This document shows positions 24,001 through 37,183 of a stretch of 64,000 bases of DNA, one piece after another; within the stretch, counting starts at the first letter, position 1, and the number at the start of each line of letters is the position of its first letter. Source of the stretch: Pestalotiopsis fici W106-1 (lineage: Eukaryota; Ascomycota; Sordariomycetes; Amphisphaeriales; Sporocadaceae); NCBI RefSeq assembly GCF_000516985.1, contig NW_006917102.1, forward strand, positions 709,718 through 773,717. The letters run 5' to 3'. The translations under genes were made by a program, and so were the position numbers. Under the pieces are notes generated by a model, which saw nothing but the letters and a program-made list of their open reading frames with translations, did not search any database and was not told the origin of the DNA.

Positions 24001-24300
24001 ATAAGTAGGTAGGTAGGGTATGTAATGTAGGTAGGTAGGTAGGTAGCTAGCTGGATTGATTGTATGGTAATTAGGCCAGGTAGGTAAAGGGAAGTATGTA
24101 CTAGGTAGGTATCCATCAGACCTCGTTCGGGGGAATAGCTGTTGAATTGACCAGGGTGTTGCGCTTCCAGCCCCTGGTTTGTCCGTCTGTCTTTCTGTCT
24201 GTCGGTTGGCCTAGTCCAAGTGTGTACAAAGCATGTACGTGTAGGTAGGTAGGTATACATATTGTATGTAGGTCTGGTGCGCTACCTGACTTACCTCCTC
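24001..24300. repeat. GTAG/CTAC tetranucleotide repeat patches
   Basis: Interrupted arrays of the tetranucleotide GTAG recur near 24005-24015, 24028-24050, 24078-24085, 24103-24110 and 24241-24255. They translate into spurious TYLP-rich frames on the minus strand. Confidence 0.75.
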
Positions 24301-25785
24301 CTACTACACAGTACTACTAGCAGCTATGAGCAGGGGTGTGCCGACGGATGGATTGCACGGGGGCATGACCGACCCATGAAATAGACTACTGTACCTACCT
24401 CCGTCCCTACCTACTTGCCTACGCATGCTCATGAACATGGCAAACCTACATGGCTCTGGAAAGTGAAATAAAACAGAGTTCGTGGCAACATGGCTCAATA
24501 GAAGATGTTACCAGAGTCATATAATGAGAGTAGCAAAAGTGATTTGCATATTTTCCCACTCTTTGGCAATGAACAGCTTACCCAAGGCAAGAGATCTCAT
24601 GAGTGATCATGATGAATAATTTGTCAAAAAGATTCGGAGATGCATTTGAAACTTGATACCCACCTACCACTACCTATGTACTGCCTTACAAACAGCTATT
24701 TCCTGCTCACTTGCACACACACACACACTCCTCAGCACGGATGTCGCTCAGCGAAAGAAAATCCCAACCCTGCCTTTTTCCTCGCATCCCACTAGATGAC
24801 GGTCAGGTCGGCTGCGCGAATGGGGAGGTCTATTGTCTTGGCGGATACGATCAGAGATGGGGTATCCGATCCGGACTAGCCTGTTCAGCTCCAGTAGTAG
24901 TGAGAGAACGGACGGGTTCAGCTCGTTTACCAGGAAGACGGAGGGAAGGGTAAGGGGGGGAAGATATCCTGGCATCGCGTGTACATCCCAGCATCCATTC
25001 CATTCAGGTCTGTACATGGTAGTAGTCAACTGTGTGCCTACACGGAATTGAGCCCGTATTGTGGGGGGTTTAGAAATCCATTTTCAATAGAGTTGGATGA
25101 TGCGTTACCACACGAGAGCTGCTGGGCACGTCGCTCATGTTCAGCCCATTCCATGCTGAATTCCCCTCTCATGTACCCCAACTACATACTCGTCCAATTA
25201 CCGGCCGTGCTTATGATGATGATGGTGACTACTGCGAATTGCACAACACCTACACACCATACAGTGTACATTTAATGGATCTATCACAACATGAACATCA
25301 AGGATGCACAAGACTAGAATTAATTACATCAACTGCACGTTATTCGTTCGTCAAGGTCTTTCGGTGCATAATTAACCATTAATTACATGTGTAATACGCG
25401 CGACACCAGTCAGACAATGACTGATCCCCAGTTTATATCAATCGTCTTTTCTTTTTTCCTCTTCTATTTCTTGATTACTTTTCATTGCGTGTTTCAGTCT
25501 AGCTCGGCGACCACAATGCAAAAAAACATACACCAAAGAGAGCCTCACCCTCCTGTGATTTGAGAAAGCAAAGCAAAGCAGAGCAGGCAACAGGCAAACA
25601 GACAGATAGACAACATGTCAGATTGTTTACTCATGCTCACTCAGCCCCAGCCTGGAATGACGGCCAGCCAGACGGCGGGGGGGACTGAATGACTGGATGT
25701 CATGCGACGAGACCCAAACTCCGACATATTTTGCGACTGAGTCAAGAGCTGGGGCAGGAAAAAAAAAAAAAANAAAACGTCGTTA

Positions 25786-25815
25786 CTACTACTACCACTA
25801 CTACTACTACTATTG
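25786..25815. repeat. CTA trinucleotide microsatellite
   Basis: Roughly nine CTA units with one CCA interruption, just after an A run that contains the single ambiguous base at 25773. Confidence 0.8.
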
Positions 25816-28800
25816 CAAGTCTTTTTTGCGATCTACTGTCTCCATTATGGAGTCTGTCCATCGGCCCCAAGATTCGTCATCCTCGCCCTCAGTTCCCAAA
25901 GGTCTAGAACATGCCGTGGTCCCTCCATCCGTAGTAGGGCACCCATCCCGGCACTAAATTGGCCGCTGCACTATTATGGTTGTCAAGTGCAAGAGAAAAA
26001 AAAAGAGTTACAAGGAGAAATAGGTGCACTATGTGCTCTATACTAATTTAGGCAGTTTTTCGTCTTCTGGGACCGCTAAACAAGTCATGAGCCGGTTCGT
26101 TCAGCATGCCTCCCGTTCTAGGCACTAGCAAATATTGAGCGCAGCGCCGCCCTGGGCTGATATGTCTGGTCTGGCAACGTTGATTGTATGCGGGCAGGCA
26201 AAGGTCAAAGGGGGTAAATTCATTCATGAATACCGCGACCGCTCGTCTGTACGTCTCGTTTAGGAATAAAAATGATTGAAATGATAATTCCCCTTTCTGA
26301 TGTACCATTGAATTTGTGCGTGCGATTGTATGGTAAGTAGACGTGCAAGTGTCAATAGTTGTCTGTAGGCTGTATGTACTTAGTGCCATGGCTGCTGCTG
26401 GTATGTACCCGGGTGGATTAGCTGACGGAGAGGGACCAAGAACCAGCTCAGGGCTGGGGTGGCCTGTCCAGAACCGGCCTAGGTCTGGCTCGCCGCTCGT
26501 ATGGTCGGAAGATGGGTTGGTAGGTCTGGGCGTGGTATACGTATATCTCATTCATTCCTCTGCTAGGGGCATCGTCCGAGCAAGAGATGGATATTTTGCC
26601 GGACGGAATATGATTGCTACGAGACATTTGTTTACAGTATTTCTAGAGGGGGAATTACCCCCCCCTTGAAAGCCCCTACCTCATCACGGTTCATAGCCAT
26701 GTGTGCAGATGCCCAATTACCATGTCTACTATTACATGCCTTGGAGGCTAGGTTTAGTCAAGAGAGCCCTGCGTCCACAACTCGGTACGAGCCGAGGGCT
26801 CTGTCTGATCATTGCCTGAATGGTCATTAATGCTCCCCCTAAAAGTCTCCGGAGATGACCCCACGGCGCACACCCAGCTCCGCGCCTTGTGTCGCACTAG
26901 TTGCTGTCAGAGGAAGTTTATGAGAGGAGGCGTTCTTCTTCTTGTTGTCGTTCATGTACTATACGTACAAGATAGATACAGCCGTAGGAATTAGCTAACA
27001 GAATGCGAAAAAGGATAAGAAAAGGATACAGGATACGAGTGGCGACAAAAACTCTCATCGCAATGGACTTGGGAAATCCTTCCCAGCAAATGGACCAACC
27101 AGAGCCCAAGCATCATGTCCGAGCAGTAACTCGCTGAGCCTCACTGTCTCGCATTTAAGCTCGTAAACAGCCACTTTTGCAAAGAAGCAACACGTCTCCT
27201 ATGTTTGGGAGGAATTGCTTTTCCGCCTTTGCATGGCCAATGAGATGCGCACTTTCCCAAAAGCTTGCCTCATTCTACTTTTATGGGGTTTGAACAAGTA
27301 ATAGCAATGATCAATGGCTAATCGTCGCAGCTGTACAGAGTACACAGCATTCATTTAGGTTCTTATTACTTTTGCGCCATACCTTAGCAGCAAGTGGCTG
27401 TAAGCCCATGGGTTAGGGGTCCATCAAACTTGGCTGTGCAGATCGATGTATGGCTTGCGTCTTTCCTTACAAGAATCGTTCCCCTCATGCGCATTTTGAT
27501 TGATTTTCCGCTCTTATCTTCATCAAAGGTGCATCGACGTCGCGTGGCCCATGATAGGGGAAGTCGAATGATTTACGCTTTGGTAGTACCCGTCGGCACA
27601 AATTAAACGAACGAATGAGAACAATAATCAGGGCCAACAAAGGTAGCCAATATGTCCAATTTTAGTATCATGAGCGATGCCCTGATCACGCGGTGGTCGG
27701 CCATTTGGCAGAAAACGAATAAATAAATAAAGTCAGGGACAGAAAAGCAGGGTCACTGGTAGTTGTATGCGCGATAATGTGTGATTGAACAATGTGGCTT
27801 TGCATCAATTTATATCTTTGCCTGCACTTACCCGGACAATGCTATGGATTGTGGAGGATTGCCACTGTTGAATGGGCTCGTGCCGTCATACATACGCAGC
27901 ACGCGTACAGATATTATGCACCACCTACATTCAGACGCGCAATGCAAGTGAGATGGAATGGTGGAAAAAAAGCAGGGACTGACTGCAGACTCTACCTCTC
28001 AAAGAGTGATCCATAAACGCGCTTGCATTCGTCAATGCACTTTGTAACTCTACAGAATATTTTTCATGATCAATAGGTCATCAAGACTATCTGACTGTCA
28101 TCTCCGACAAAAAACTGTTGGCACCGTTTCGCCTTGCCATGTTTTCCAAGGCTCCATACAAAGTTCATATTGCACCGGAGTCCGCGCGCGCCAAATTCTG
28201 CCCAGAGTAGTTCCATGGTATCTACATCAGGGTATCTCGTCGCGTACGAGACGCTAAAAAAAGAGCCGACTGTTGAAATCTAGACTGTATTCGGCTCCGA
28301 ATGAATGAATTGGCAGCGTGCGTTGCCCCCCAGGCAGGTCCAGACCGTGGTCGGCTTTCATGGCTCCAATAGGCAAATGGGGATTCAAGCCGTCCACCCA
28401 GACCCAAGCTGGAGCTCTGAAGGGGGACTGTTGCTGCCGCTGGGCTGTTCCCCCGGGTGCCCCTGCCCGGCCCTGGATTCCCATTCGAACGGTGCCATGT
28501 CATCCCATCATCTACATGATAGTAGTGCTACTATGGTATCAGCAGTGTGTGCCAAGCTCGGGGAGCTTCTAGATCCAATCCACTCCACGATCCTACGCTC
28601 CCCAACTCGACGGCACGAACCCATCCACCGATGCCATCATCTGCGTGGCGCAAAGAAGGTTAAATAGCCACAGTTTTCCGTACGCAGGGTAGTATGCACC
28701 CAATAAGAAGAGGGCAGGTCGATAAGACTCAAAAAAGATATACTAGGAGAATCCAAATCGTCTACAGGACGAGGGAAAAAATGCATATTGCTTGCTTGTG

Positions 28801-29995
28801 GCTAATCCCCTTCAATTTTGAAATGCTCACCCAGCAACCACCGAGGAATATGACCCCCATGAATGGAAGATGACGGCGAGGAACAGCGTCAGCAATATGG
28901 CTTGGCGACAGGCATCCAGAGCCCGTGAGATAGGTTGCGGCGGCCTATACTCTCTACCAGTCTCATCCGTGTCACCGCACCACAAAGTGCAAAACCAGGT
29001 TTCTTGTGCAAACGAATTCAGGTCCTGCATACTACGTACATGCCTGGTCATCAACCAGCTTTCTCTTGATAATCCCGCCGGTTCTATTAATCAGCCACCA
29101 CAAGCGATATCGAGTGCTCATGCACGAACAGTTGGCAGCTAACCTTTATGGTATGTGCAAATACTCTTTGTCTATAATTGAGCGCCGAACAGCAGCCAGC
29201 ATCAGCAATAGTCTGATGTATGGCCCAAACTGGGCACTCAAACCCCTCCCCTGCCGCTATATCAGGCGACCGTTTATATGTATGCCCGCCGGTGCTCGCT
29301 TGTCGTCTTGTAATCCATATAACCACCTCCATTTTACGCAGTCAGGCCAGCCCTACTACCCATGGCATATAGCTTTGGCATCCAGCCACACTTTACAACC
29401 CTAGAAAGTAGCCGCCTGTCCCCCGCGACGCCGAGAACCATTCACTTGTCTCTCCCACGATGATCTATCTGTGCATGGAAGAGGATCCAGACAGGGGCTT
29501 GCTTTTTTTTTTTTTTTCTTGACCCCTTGGGCTTAAAGTCCTGTTGGATTAACGGGTCTACGTGCTATCCTTCTAGCTGGACACACCACCCCGATGGTGC
29601 CGAGGTGTGGCACGACAGACGAATCCTACACAATAGAGACCAGGCTGCCACGAGATTCCCGTCAGATCAGTGCGCCGCATGAAGCACATCCGAGAGCAAG
29701 GAGCTGCATTCGGCTGGATTCAGGTGTGTGTATATATACGAATTGGCAGGGTCATTTTCTGACCAGCTAACATACGCACGCCGAGAGAAAGGGCTAGACT
29801 TCTTTTGTTTCTCTACAAGAGCATGGGGAGCTCTGTTTTTACGTGCGAATGCTAATTGAAAGTGGGTGGTCCCATGTCGCAGCTCATATTGACGAATCTT
29901 TGATGCAAGGGCATCCCCCCTCCCCTCCCCTCCTCTCCTCACCAATCCCCAAATTCTCCAATCCATCCCGAGCATCACTTCCCCTACCTAGGCTG

Positions 29996-30028
29996 TCCTG
30001 TCCTGTCCTGTCCTCTCCTCTCCTCTGC
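29996..30028. repeat. CTGTC/CTCTC pentanucleotide microsatellite
   Basis: Three to four units of TGTCC followed by three units of TCTCC, in a pyrimidine-rich stretch. Confidence 0.75.
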
Positions 30029-33000
30029 AGCTCTTCTACTAGACTCAATTCTCACCCACCGCGCGTGGGGCAGCATGGCATGGATGTGGCCATGACCGCA
30101 ATAGAGCAAGAGCGAGAAACCATATAATACCTGACCACCTACCTTTAATGTAGTAATGTATATTATTAGACCTTATTTGGCTCTCTGAAAATTGCACGGT
30201 CGCTTCTTGCTTTCAAACCATCTTGAATATGCATACGCAATGCTTTCCTGAATAGGAACAGACACTGATCTTCTCCGCCCAGTGGAACCTTTGGGGGACC
30301 TTTTACTAGGCTCCGCTCCGCCCATGCGGACACCTGAAGGTAGAACCAAGAGAAAATGTACACATTGGACATGTGGTTCTTTTTCTTTTCCTCCCTTTTC
30401 TTCCCTCGGGCGGTAAATGCAAAAGAGACGCGCACTACCCCCTTTCCCCCTCCCTCCGGAGCTGCGAGGTCATCCGGTGTCATTTTTTAAGAGGGGCAAC
30501 TCTTTTGGGATAGATTTTACTTTTATTCTTGGCATGATCGGCAGGGATGGGATGACTTATCTATGGTCAGAAGGGAGGGAGATAGAGAGAGCGAGAGTAA
30601 GAGGGAGGGATAAAAGCAATCAAAAAGCGATTTGCTGTGTGTAAGTGAGAGCGAGTGAGCGAGTTTGTTCCTTCAAGAATAGAAATGCTCTCGTATCAAT
30701 TGGTTCTCGCGAGTGAGTGCATGTACTCTGAACCTGGGCGAAGGATTCGTGACAAGACATGCTACCACCTATGCTAATGTGCCTGGGCACCACACACCTA
30801 TCTCTTTCTCTCAACTCACTCGGACTAGTTTCTTGCCCTCTTCCAGAGCCGCTAGGTAATGTTCCATGATACTACTTTTGAGAATCCCCTTCCTGTTCTC
30901 GTGGAAATGTGTATTGTTTATTTGATCTGATTGATTTTTCTTTTCTTTTTTATTTACTTTATTATGGAGATTTGGATCTACGCGATTGCTTTTCTGTCCC
31001 GCTGCATGCATTTCGGGATTCTCACACCTCTCTTCCCTTTTCAGGTAGGTTGAGCGGCTCAGCTGCACCGGGTACCCGTATTGGGGCCCCCCCAGCCAGT
31101 GAGATAGTCTCGATACAAAGAAGCGACACCACACACACACATTCATACATACGCACACCCTTGTTGTTCCTTTGCTTGCTCTCTCATTGCTCAAAAGTTC
31201 CGGGATTGCATCAGCAATAATTAGAGCAAAAGGGCAAGCAAGGCCCAGCAACTCAGCTGACGGGTCTTGCCCTGTTCACCGAGTTCAGGGAAGTAAGACC
31301 AGTCTGCATCAATTTTGGAAGGGATGCCGCTTCTTCCTGGGAAAGTGAGGAGCGGGATTGCACTGTGAATGTGGGTGTGTGTGGGTGTGTGTGTGAGAGA
31401 GAGAAAGAGGGAGTGTGTATGATTTGCGATAGCTAAGTCGAGTATTCATCACAGTGACGAACTGATTGATTGACTGTCTCTGAACCTCCAACCATGTCAC
31501 ATTAGACCCTGTCAATCTGCTTTCTCCTCATTTCTACCAAAGAGCAAGGGCGCACCGAAAAAAAAGCACACAAGAAGAAGAAAAAAACGTGTCTTTGCCC
31601 CGGTCCCCTGGTCACCAAAAAAGAGGCTTGACCTCCGCTATCCAACCAAAAGCCCTGGGGCATACCCAACCAGAAGGATATGGCTTGATCGATGGGGTTC
31701 GGCTTCGGTATTGCATCCGAGGGAAATCTGGGCAGAAAAGAACAAAGAAAAAAATAAAAGGACAGACGCCTCGTTCTCCACTCCTAGACTACCATTACAC
31801 TACCAGATGCCTGCCACTGGCGCAAGGCAAACCGGCGCGCGGGAACAAGCAACGCCATTTTTGGGGGAGATGGGGAGGGGGATGATCATCATCATGTACA
31901 AGATACACATAGAGCCTCATAAAAAGACGTGGTCGCGTTTTTCTCCAAGAATTTCTGAAACTCACGCTCCATTCTTCTGATTTGCTCTGATTGCGTAGCA
32001 TGGATCAGAAAAGACCACACACACCATTTGCCCGTCCTTTAGAGAGCGCGCCTATGATTGCATTGTCTGCCTATACAACGAATCCTGGTGGATGGACCGT
32101 GTTTGACAGCCTCAACGTACCGACACAGGCTTGAAATACGTAAAATATGACGCAGACAATTCACATTTCGACCTGCGCGGATCGCTCGGTGCATGTTCAT
32201 CGTATTCTGAGATGCAAAGTACTAATTACAACACTACAAAGGTGAGCTTGTCTTGGGTGGAGGAGGAGGATTATGGCCAAACTGCCCCCCCTTCGACCTC
32301 AGCTCCGAGTGGATCGTGATGGACGATCGTTTCCCAACTTGTATAAACCAACATGCGTACTCTGTAGGTACCAGGTAGTAGTCAATGTGTAGTGCCGTTG
32401 GGGGAGAACAACGTCCCATACCCCTGCGGCGATCATTTTTTCTTTTCGTCCCATCTACATATTATATACCCCGGACCAGACATGTTGACCACGATCTCGA
32501 AATACATGAAGCTATTCCTTAGGGCTGCAAGGCTTCGGTCCAAGCAAAAAGATAGTCTGGCCGAAAAACAAAAAAACATGACATGTTGACAGGTGCGACG
32601 ATCCGTGTTTCTAATCAAGCACCAAGCAAAACTACTACGAGTCAAGCAGGTGCATTTGTCAGGCTATACTACACTGCTCGATGATGTCTTGTTTACCCCC
32701 CTAATCTACGCGCAAGCAATGTCGTGAGTGGCATCTCTCCGGCCCCAAATGGGGTCATTGATGACATGTGCTTGGAGGAGAATATGCTCCACTGAGACGA
32801 GTCGACCTGGACGCGTTCACGGCAGAATGAAAGCTTATATCATGTCTGATCCCAGATTCGTGCTTGTGAGACAAGCAAAGGGGGGGAAACGGGGCAGCTT
32901 GGAAATTTCCCCTCTCATGGATGAAGAAGACAGCTTCCGAAGGAGTATGTAATCACTTTGAACTGGATGGAATACAGCATCTCCTCGATCATCGTTGTGC

Positions 33001-36000
33001 TGTCCGAAAAGACAAGAGAATCTGCCTTGCAATGTCTGAATATCTGAATGACGCTACCAGGCGGATTCACTCGGCCTTCAGCTTCGAGATATTAGTTTCC
33101 AGAGCCGGAGTAAAGTAGCGTGAATGGGATTGTCCCGGATCTTGACGAATCATTTCACGACAAGGACACATTTTGCGCTATTTTATATAAAGTTCTCAGG
33201 GTTGTTTCCAAAGGAAGGTTTCGTGATTCTGATTTCTCTCATTATTCCCTCCTGGGCGTGGAATGAAAAGAATAAACGAAACTGCCTATTCAGGATTGAG
33301 CCACGGAAGTAGTCAAAGTATATTCGGGCAGGCAAGGAGAGGGAAATAAGGGGAATAAAGCACAAGGCTCAGGGATGATGTAAAAAAAGAATAGCAAAAA
33401 TAAAAAGTGGATAGATTCAGAGCCATTAGATGGGAACTCTAAAGTAAATATGAGACATGCATGCTGTGAGTTAACCAATCAGCCAGGCCCATCTTCCCGT
33501 GTTCTGGCCCATTTCGTCGGCAGGAACTTCTAGAGCTTATTCGCTGGTTGAAAACCAAGAAGTGGTCTTGGTGAGAAATTCTTCGGCCCTATGTACACAA
33601 ACTTGTTCCATACACGATCTGGATCATCTGTTCTGCCAGACCATTTGCCAATTTCAGTTTGGATAACTGGAGATAGGAAACAGTGATGAACATTGTGCAC
33701 CCACGAATGAAAGCAAAGTATGAGATAGGAAGAAAAAACAACCAAGAGACATGGTTACCTAGAATAGCACTGACTAGGCCAGCCCGGCTATACATGATCC
33801 GACTTCTCTCAAAAAAGTGAGACCTTGATATCACTCGGAGCTTGTGATCAACCTCGGGAAAAGACGCACAACCTCGACTCAGTATTGTGCAGCTCAGAGG
33901 ACCACCCCTGATTGTGAATGAAACAAAATGAATTCATGCTGGTCTCTCGATCGAGTAAAGTGACATGAACCCCCATCGTTGACCCTGTATTGAGACATTA
34001 TGCACCGTCTAGCGAATGATGGGCTCAGGCTATTCCTGCAAGCACTTTCCGTGTGAGCACACACATCCGAAAAAGGCCAATGAAAACGGTTGTGGCTTTT
34101 CATCCTTTTGACTCTTCTCTTCTGTGATGGAGGAGAACAACTAGAGAATGAAAGTCCAAATAAGGAGACTTGAGTCTTAAGTTCACACCTGGGGGTCGAG
34201 AGACGGATGTAAAAGGTCCTGGTACGAGGAGCGACAAATTAACGTTGAATCTTACATTATGTATCATTTCCCTCTGGGGTAAAAGACCCTCATCAATTGA
34301 GTTTAACCCCTCTGTCCACAAAAAGGCTCGCTGCAGTAGGGCGAATAATGACAGAAACGCCGGACAAGACATGCATGATTGACAGAAGCCAACAGCCGTC
34401 GGCCCAGCGCGTGACTAACCTCGTGGATGATCAGAAGGGACATTCTTTTGGCATGGAAAATGCAACAGAAAAGGGTAAGAGTATCGACTAATGTACCCCC
34501 AATACGGGAACATTAGTGCCTGGGAAGCACTGACAAAGGTAAATGAGACCAAAACTTTACAAGTGAAACTGATTGATGGCCTTTAAGGCATCCAAAGAAA
34601 AAGCCCTGGACCATCTTTACAATGCCCAAAACTGGTTATCCACCACCATGGCATAATAGCACGGTTCTCGAACTTTTGGTAAAAGGGTTGTAAGTATGGG
34701 TTTGCATCCCGCAAAGTCGTTCGTGTAGATATAGACTGCAATACATGACTTTAATGCAGGCTTGGACCACGACCAGCATGCCCGGTGCCACCTTGCCACC
34801 CACCTGCGCGGCGGCTCCGGGCCGTTTTATCAAGCATACCGCACCCTGCAAATATGAGATGATCCGGAGAAGAAGTTTGCTCCGACTATCCGTGCTCTGC
34901 TCGCGAATGATATGTGACAGAATCATGAAAACACGAGGTCAAATGCACAATCCACAAGACTAGCTTGCGATACGGCCCTACAATTGGGCATGATGAATGC
35001 TCTTCTGATGAAATCCGGCAAGGCTAATGCCAGTGTGGTATCATGGTCTCGCGACAGCCCCAATGCCGTGCTTCTCGGACCCGGGCCGGGTCCGGGGAAC
35101 GTCGATGGAGCCACTCGAGAGGCACAATGAGGTAAGTATGTCATGACACGATATTCAAGTGGTCACGATTCAGCGATGCTGAAGTTCTAGAAAAACGAAT
35201 CAGATGATTATGACAAAGAATATGTGGCAACGGGCCGACTGGGGGTGGGTTTTCTGTTGGCTCCATGGAAGAAACCTTGATGAAAGGTCACAAGGCTTAC
35301 ACAAGGCGACGTGTTATGCACCGTAGGCTGATACTGCAGCTGATATGCTGAATAAACTATTCTGGACTTGCTTCGAATGCATCCAATAATATGAACCAGT
35401 CAAAGATGAATAGGCCGAGATGGAACTGAACTGATAATTGCATTCTGAATGATGGCCGTGCTGGGGCGGGGGCTGTATATGCAAGATGCAAGGCTAGTAG
35501 TGATGGGTTGAGCCTCATGTTTTTGTTCACACACCCCCGACACTCTTCGCCTAAACCTTTTCGAGTTCTTGGGCTATACCTTTGTGCTCGGTGAAATGGA
35601 GAGTACCTGTTCTTGATGACCTGATGGTGACTGACTGTAAGCCGAAAATACTGATTTACCCATGAATACGTACTATGGCTGTGTTATCAATTAACACGTA
35701 TGAGCAGCATCTATTGTTGAATAAAAAGAAATCTGAAGGCAATGGCAAAAGGCGTACGTGTCGAATTAGGAAATCTGGTATCGCTCATACATGTATTTCC
35801 AATCCAGCTCGACTAGGCCCTTATATAACCTACGTGTGAGACTGGTACCGAGATGAGAATATCACTTATCGCTGCACATGAAACTGGGTGACAAGCATGA
35901 TGATGCTTATGATGATCGGCCAATATCCTTTTGTATCTGCTCCTGTTAGGATCTCATACAGAAAATCCTCAGGCCGAAAGTCTCTTAGACCAGTTGAAAT

Positions 36001-37183
36001 GAAGCTGTTATCTCAGATGTTCATCATGTCGAACTGTGGGATGTTCAAGGACAAGGCAAGTACTGGAAGAGACCAGGTAAAGCCATGGATGGTATGCCAT
36101 TCTCAGCTGAGTCTTGACATGAGTATACATATATCTCATCAAGGTCATCAGAGCCCATGAATAGAGATATCAGAAGGTCATGTATATATGCATTCCCGAC
36201 GCTCCTTGCACATGAATGTATGATGTAATGGGAGAGACCTTTCGAGTCATTATATCGGCTCTACTCCTTAAATAAAGATGTTCTGACCTACTTCAGGCAA
36301 ATTTCAAGATTGTTTATCACATGTTGAGTCCTAAATTCTGAATCATTATATTTCATTCAGCAATGATTCGTGTTGTGGGCTTTGATGTCGTTCAGATTCC
36401 AGTAACAGCCAAAAAGGCGTGTCATCACAAGAGTCAAAGGCAGCTATCAACGCGATTCACATAAGATTGAACCATGAGCACAAGCGTAGTCACGATCGGC
36501 GATGACTCGTTTCATCATCACTCACCTACTTTGGTTGACGACAGGGAGCAAAGTCATGAGCGTGAGAGAATCTACGCTCACAAGGGCTCTGAGAAGAGGT
36601 TCCAAATACGAACCCAATTCATAGGTCGTTGCGCATAGGTGCAGGAGTCAGGGTTGCCAAGATTGGTGGAAGAAATGAAGAGAGAATCACATGAAGAATA
36701 AACATGGTCAGACTCGCAAGATACCCATCATATAAGTAGGCGTAACTGTTAAAGTATCTCAGATCAGCGAGTCAAAGATATAGGATACATCGTGACAGAG
36801 AAAATTGAGAATAGTGAAGTAAACAAAGGTGTTTGATACTTACAGGCGTCCTGCGTTTCATCTTGCGCAGGCTTCGAAAGAATAATTTTGGTCGCACTTG
36901 GCTGTAGTTTACGGCATGGGATAGATTCCGCACAGGTACTGCTTATGATTATGCTCCCAAGAGTCAAGACGTGAATTGAAAACTTTTGCTACTGATCTTG
37001 TTTGAACTTACGGTATCGGACATAAGTCATAGGTTGTGAGCACTCGATGCATGGGCACACAGAAATATCAGTATATGGTTCCCGAAGTTTACGTACATTT
37101 CTTTTTCTCGTTATTTACGAACTGCCTATAATATATGATTCATATACACGATCATCATCCATGGACATCATCTCATCCCCCGC

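Larger units (their letters stand above)
21839..37183. other. Gene desert of about 15.3 kb
   Basis: Begins with the probable 5' leader and promoter of the minus-strand zinc-finger gene (a TATA-like CATATATAATAG lies near 22218-22229). I found no protein gene in the rest: the longest frames (about 140-180 codons) are low-complexity translations of simple repeats or lack any domain. Homopurine and homopyrimidine runs, GTAG/CTAC tetranucleotides, CA/GT tracts and CCT/CTGTC runs are frequent. No tRNA, rRNA or transposon end is evident. One ambiguous base is at 25773. Such size is exceptional next to the 0.4-0.8 kb spacing of the first 14 kb. Confidence 0.5.

Noticed and set aside
23832..24260. 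142-codon minus-strand frame rich in Thr, Tyr, Leu and Pro
   Set aside because: It is a translation of GTAG/CTAC tetranucleotide repeats with no start context or conserved segment.
26048..26551. 167-codon minus-strand frame in the gene desert
   Set aside because: No domain, no hydrophobic or motif structure, no linkable exons; length is within chance for this much DNA.
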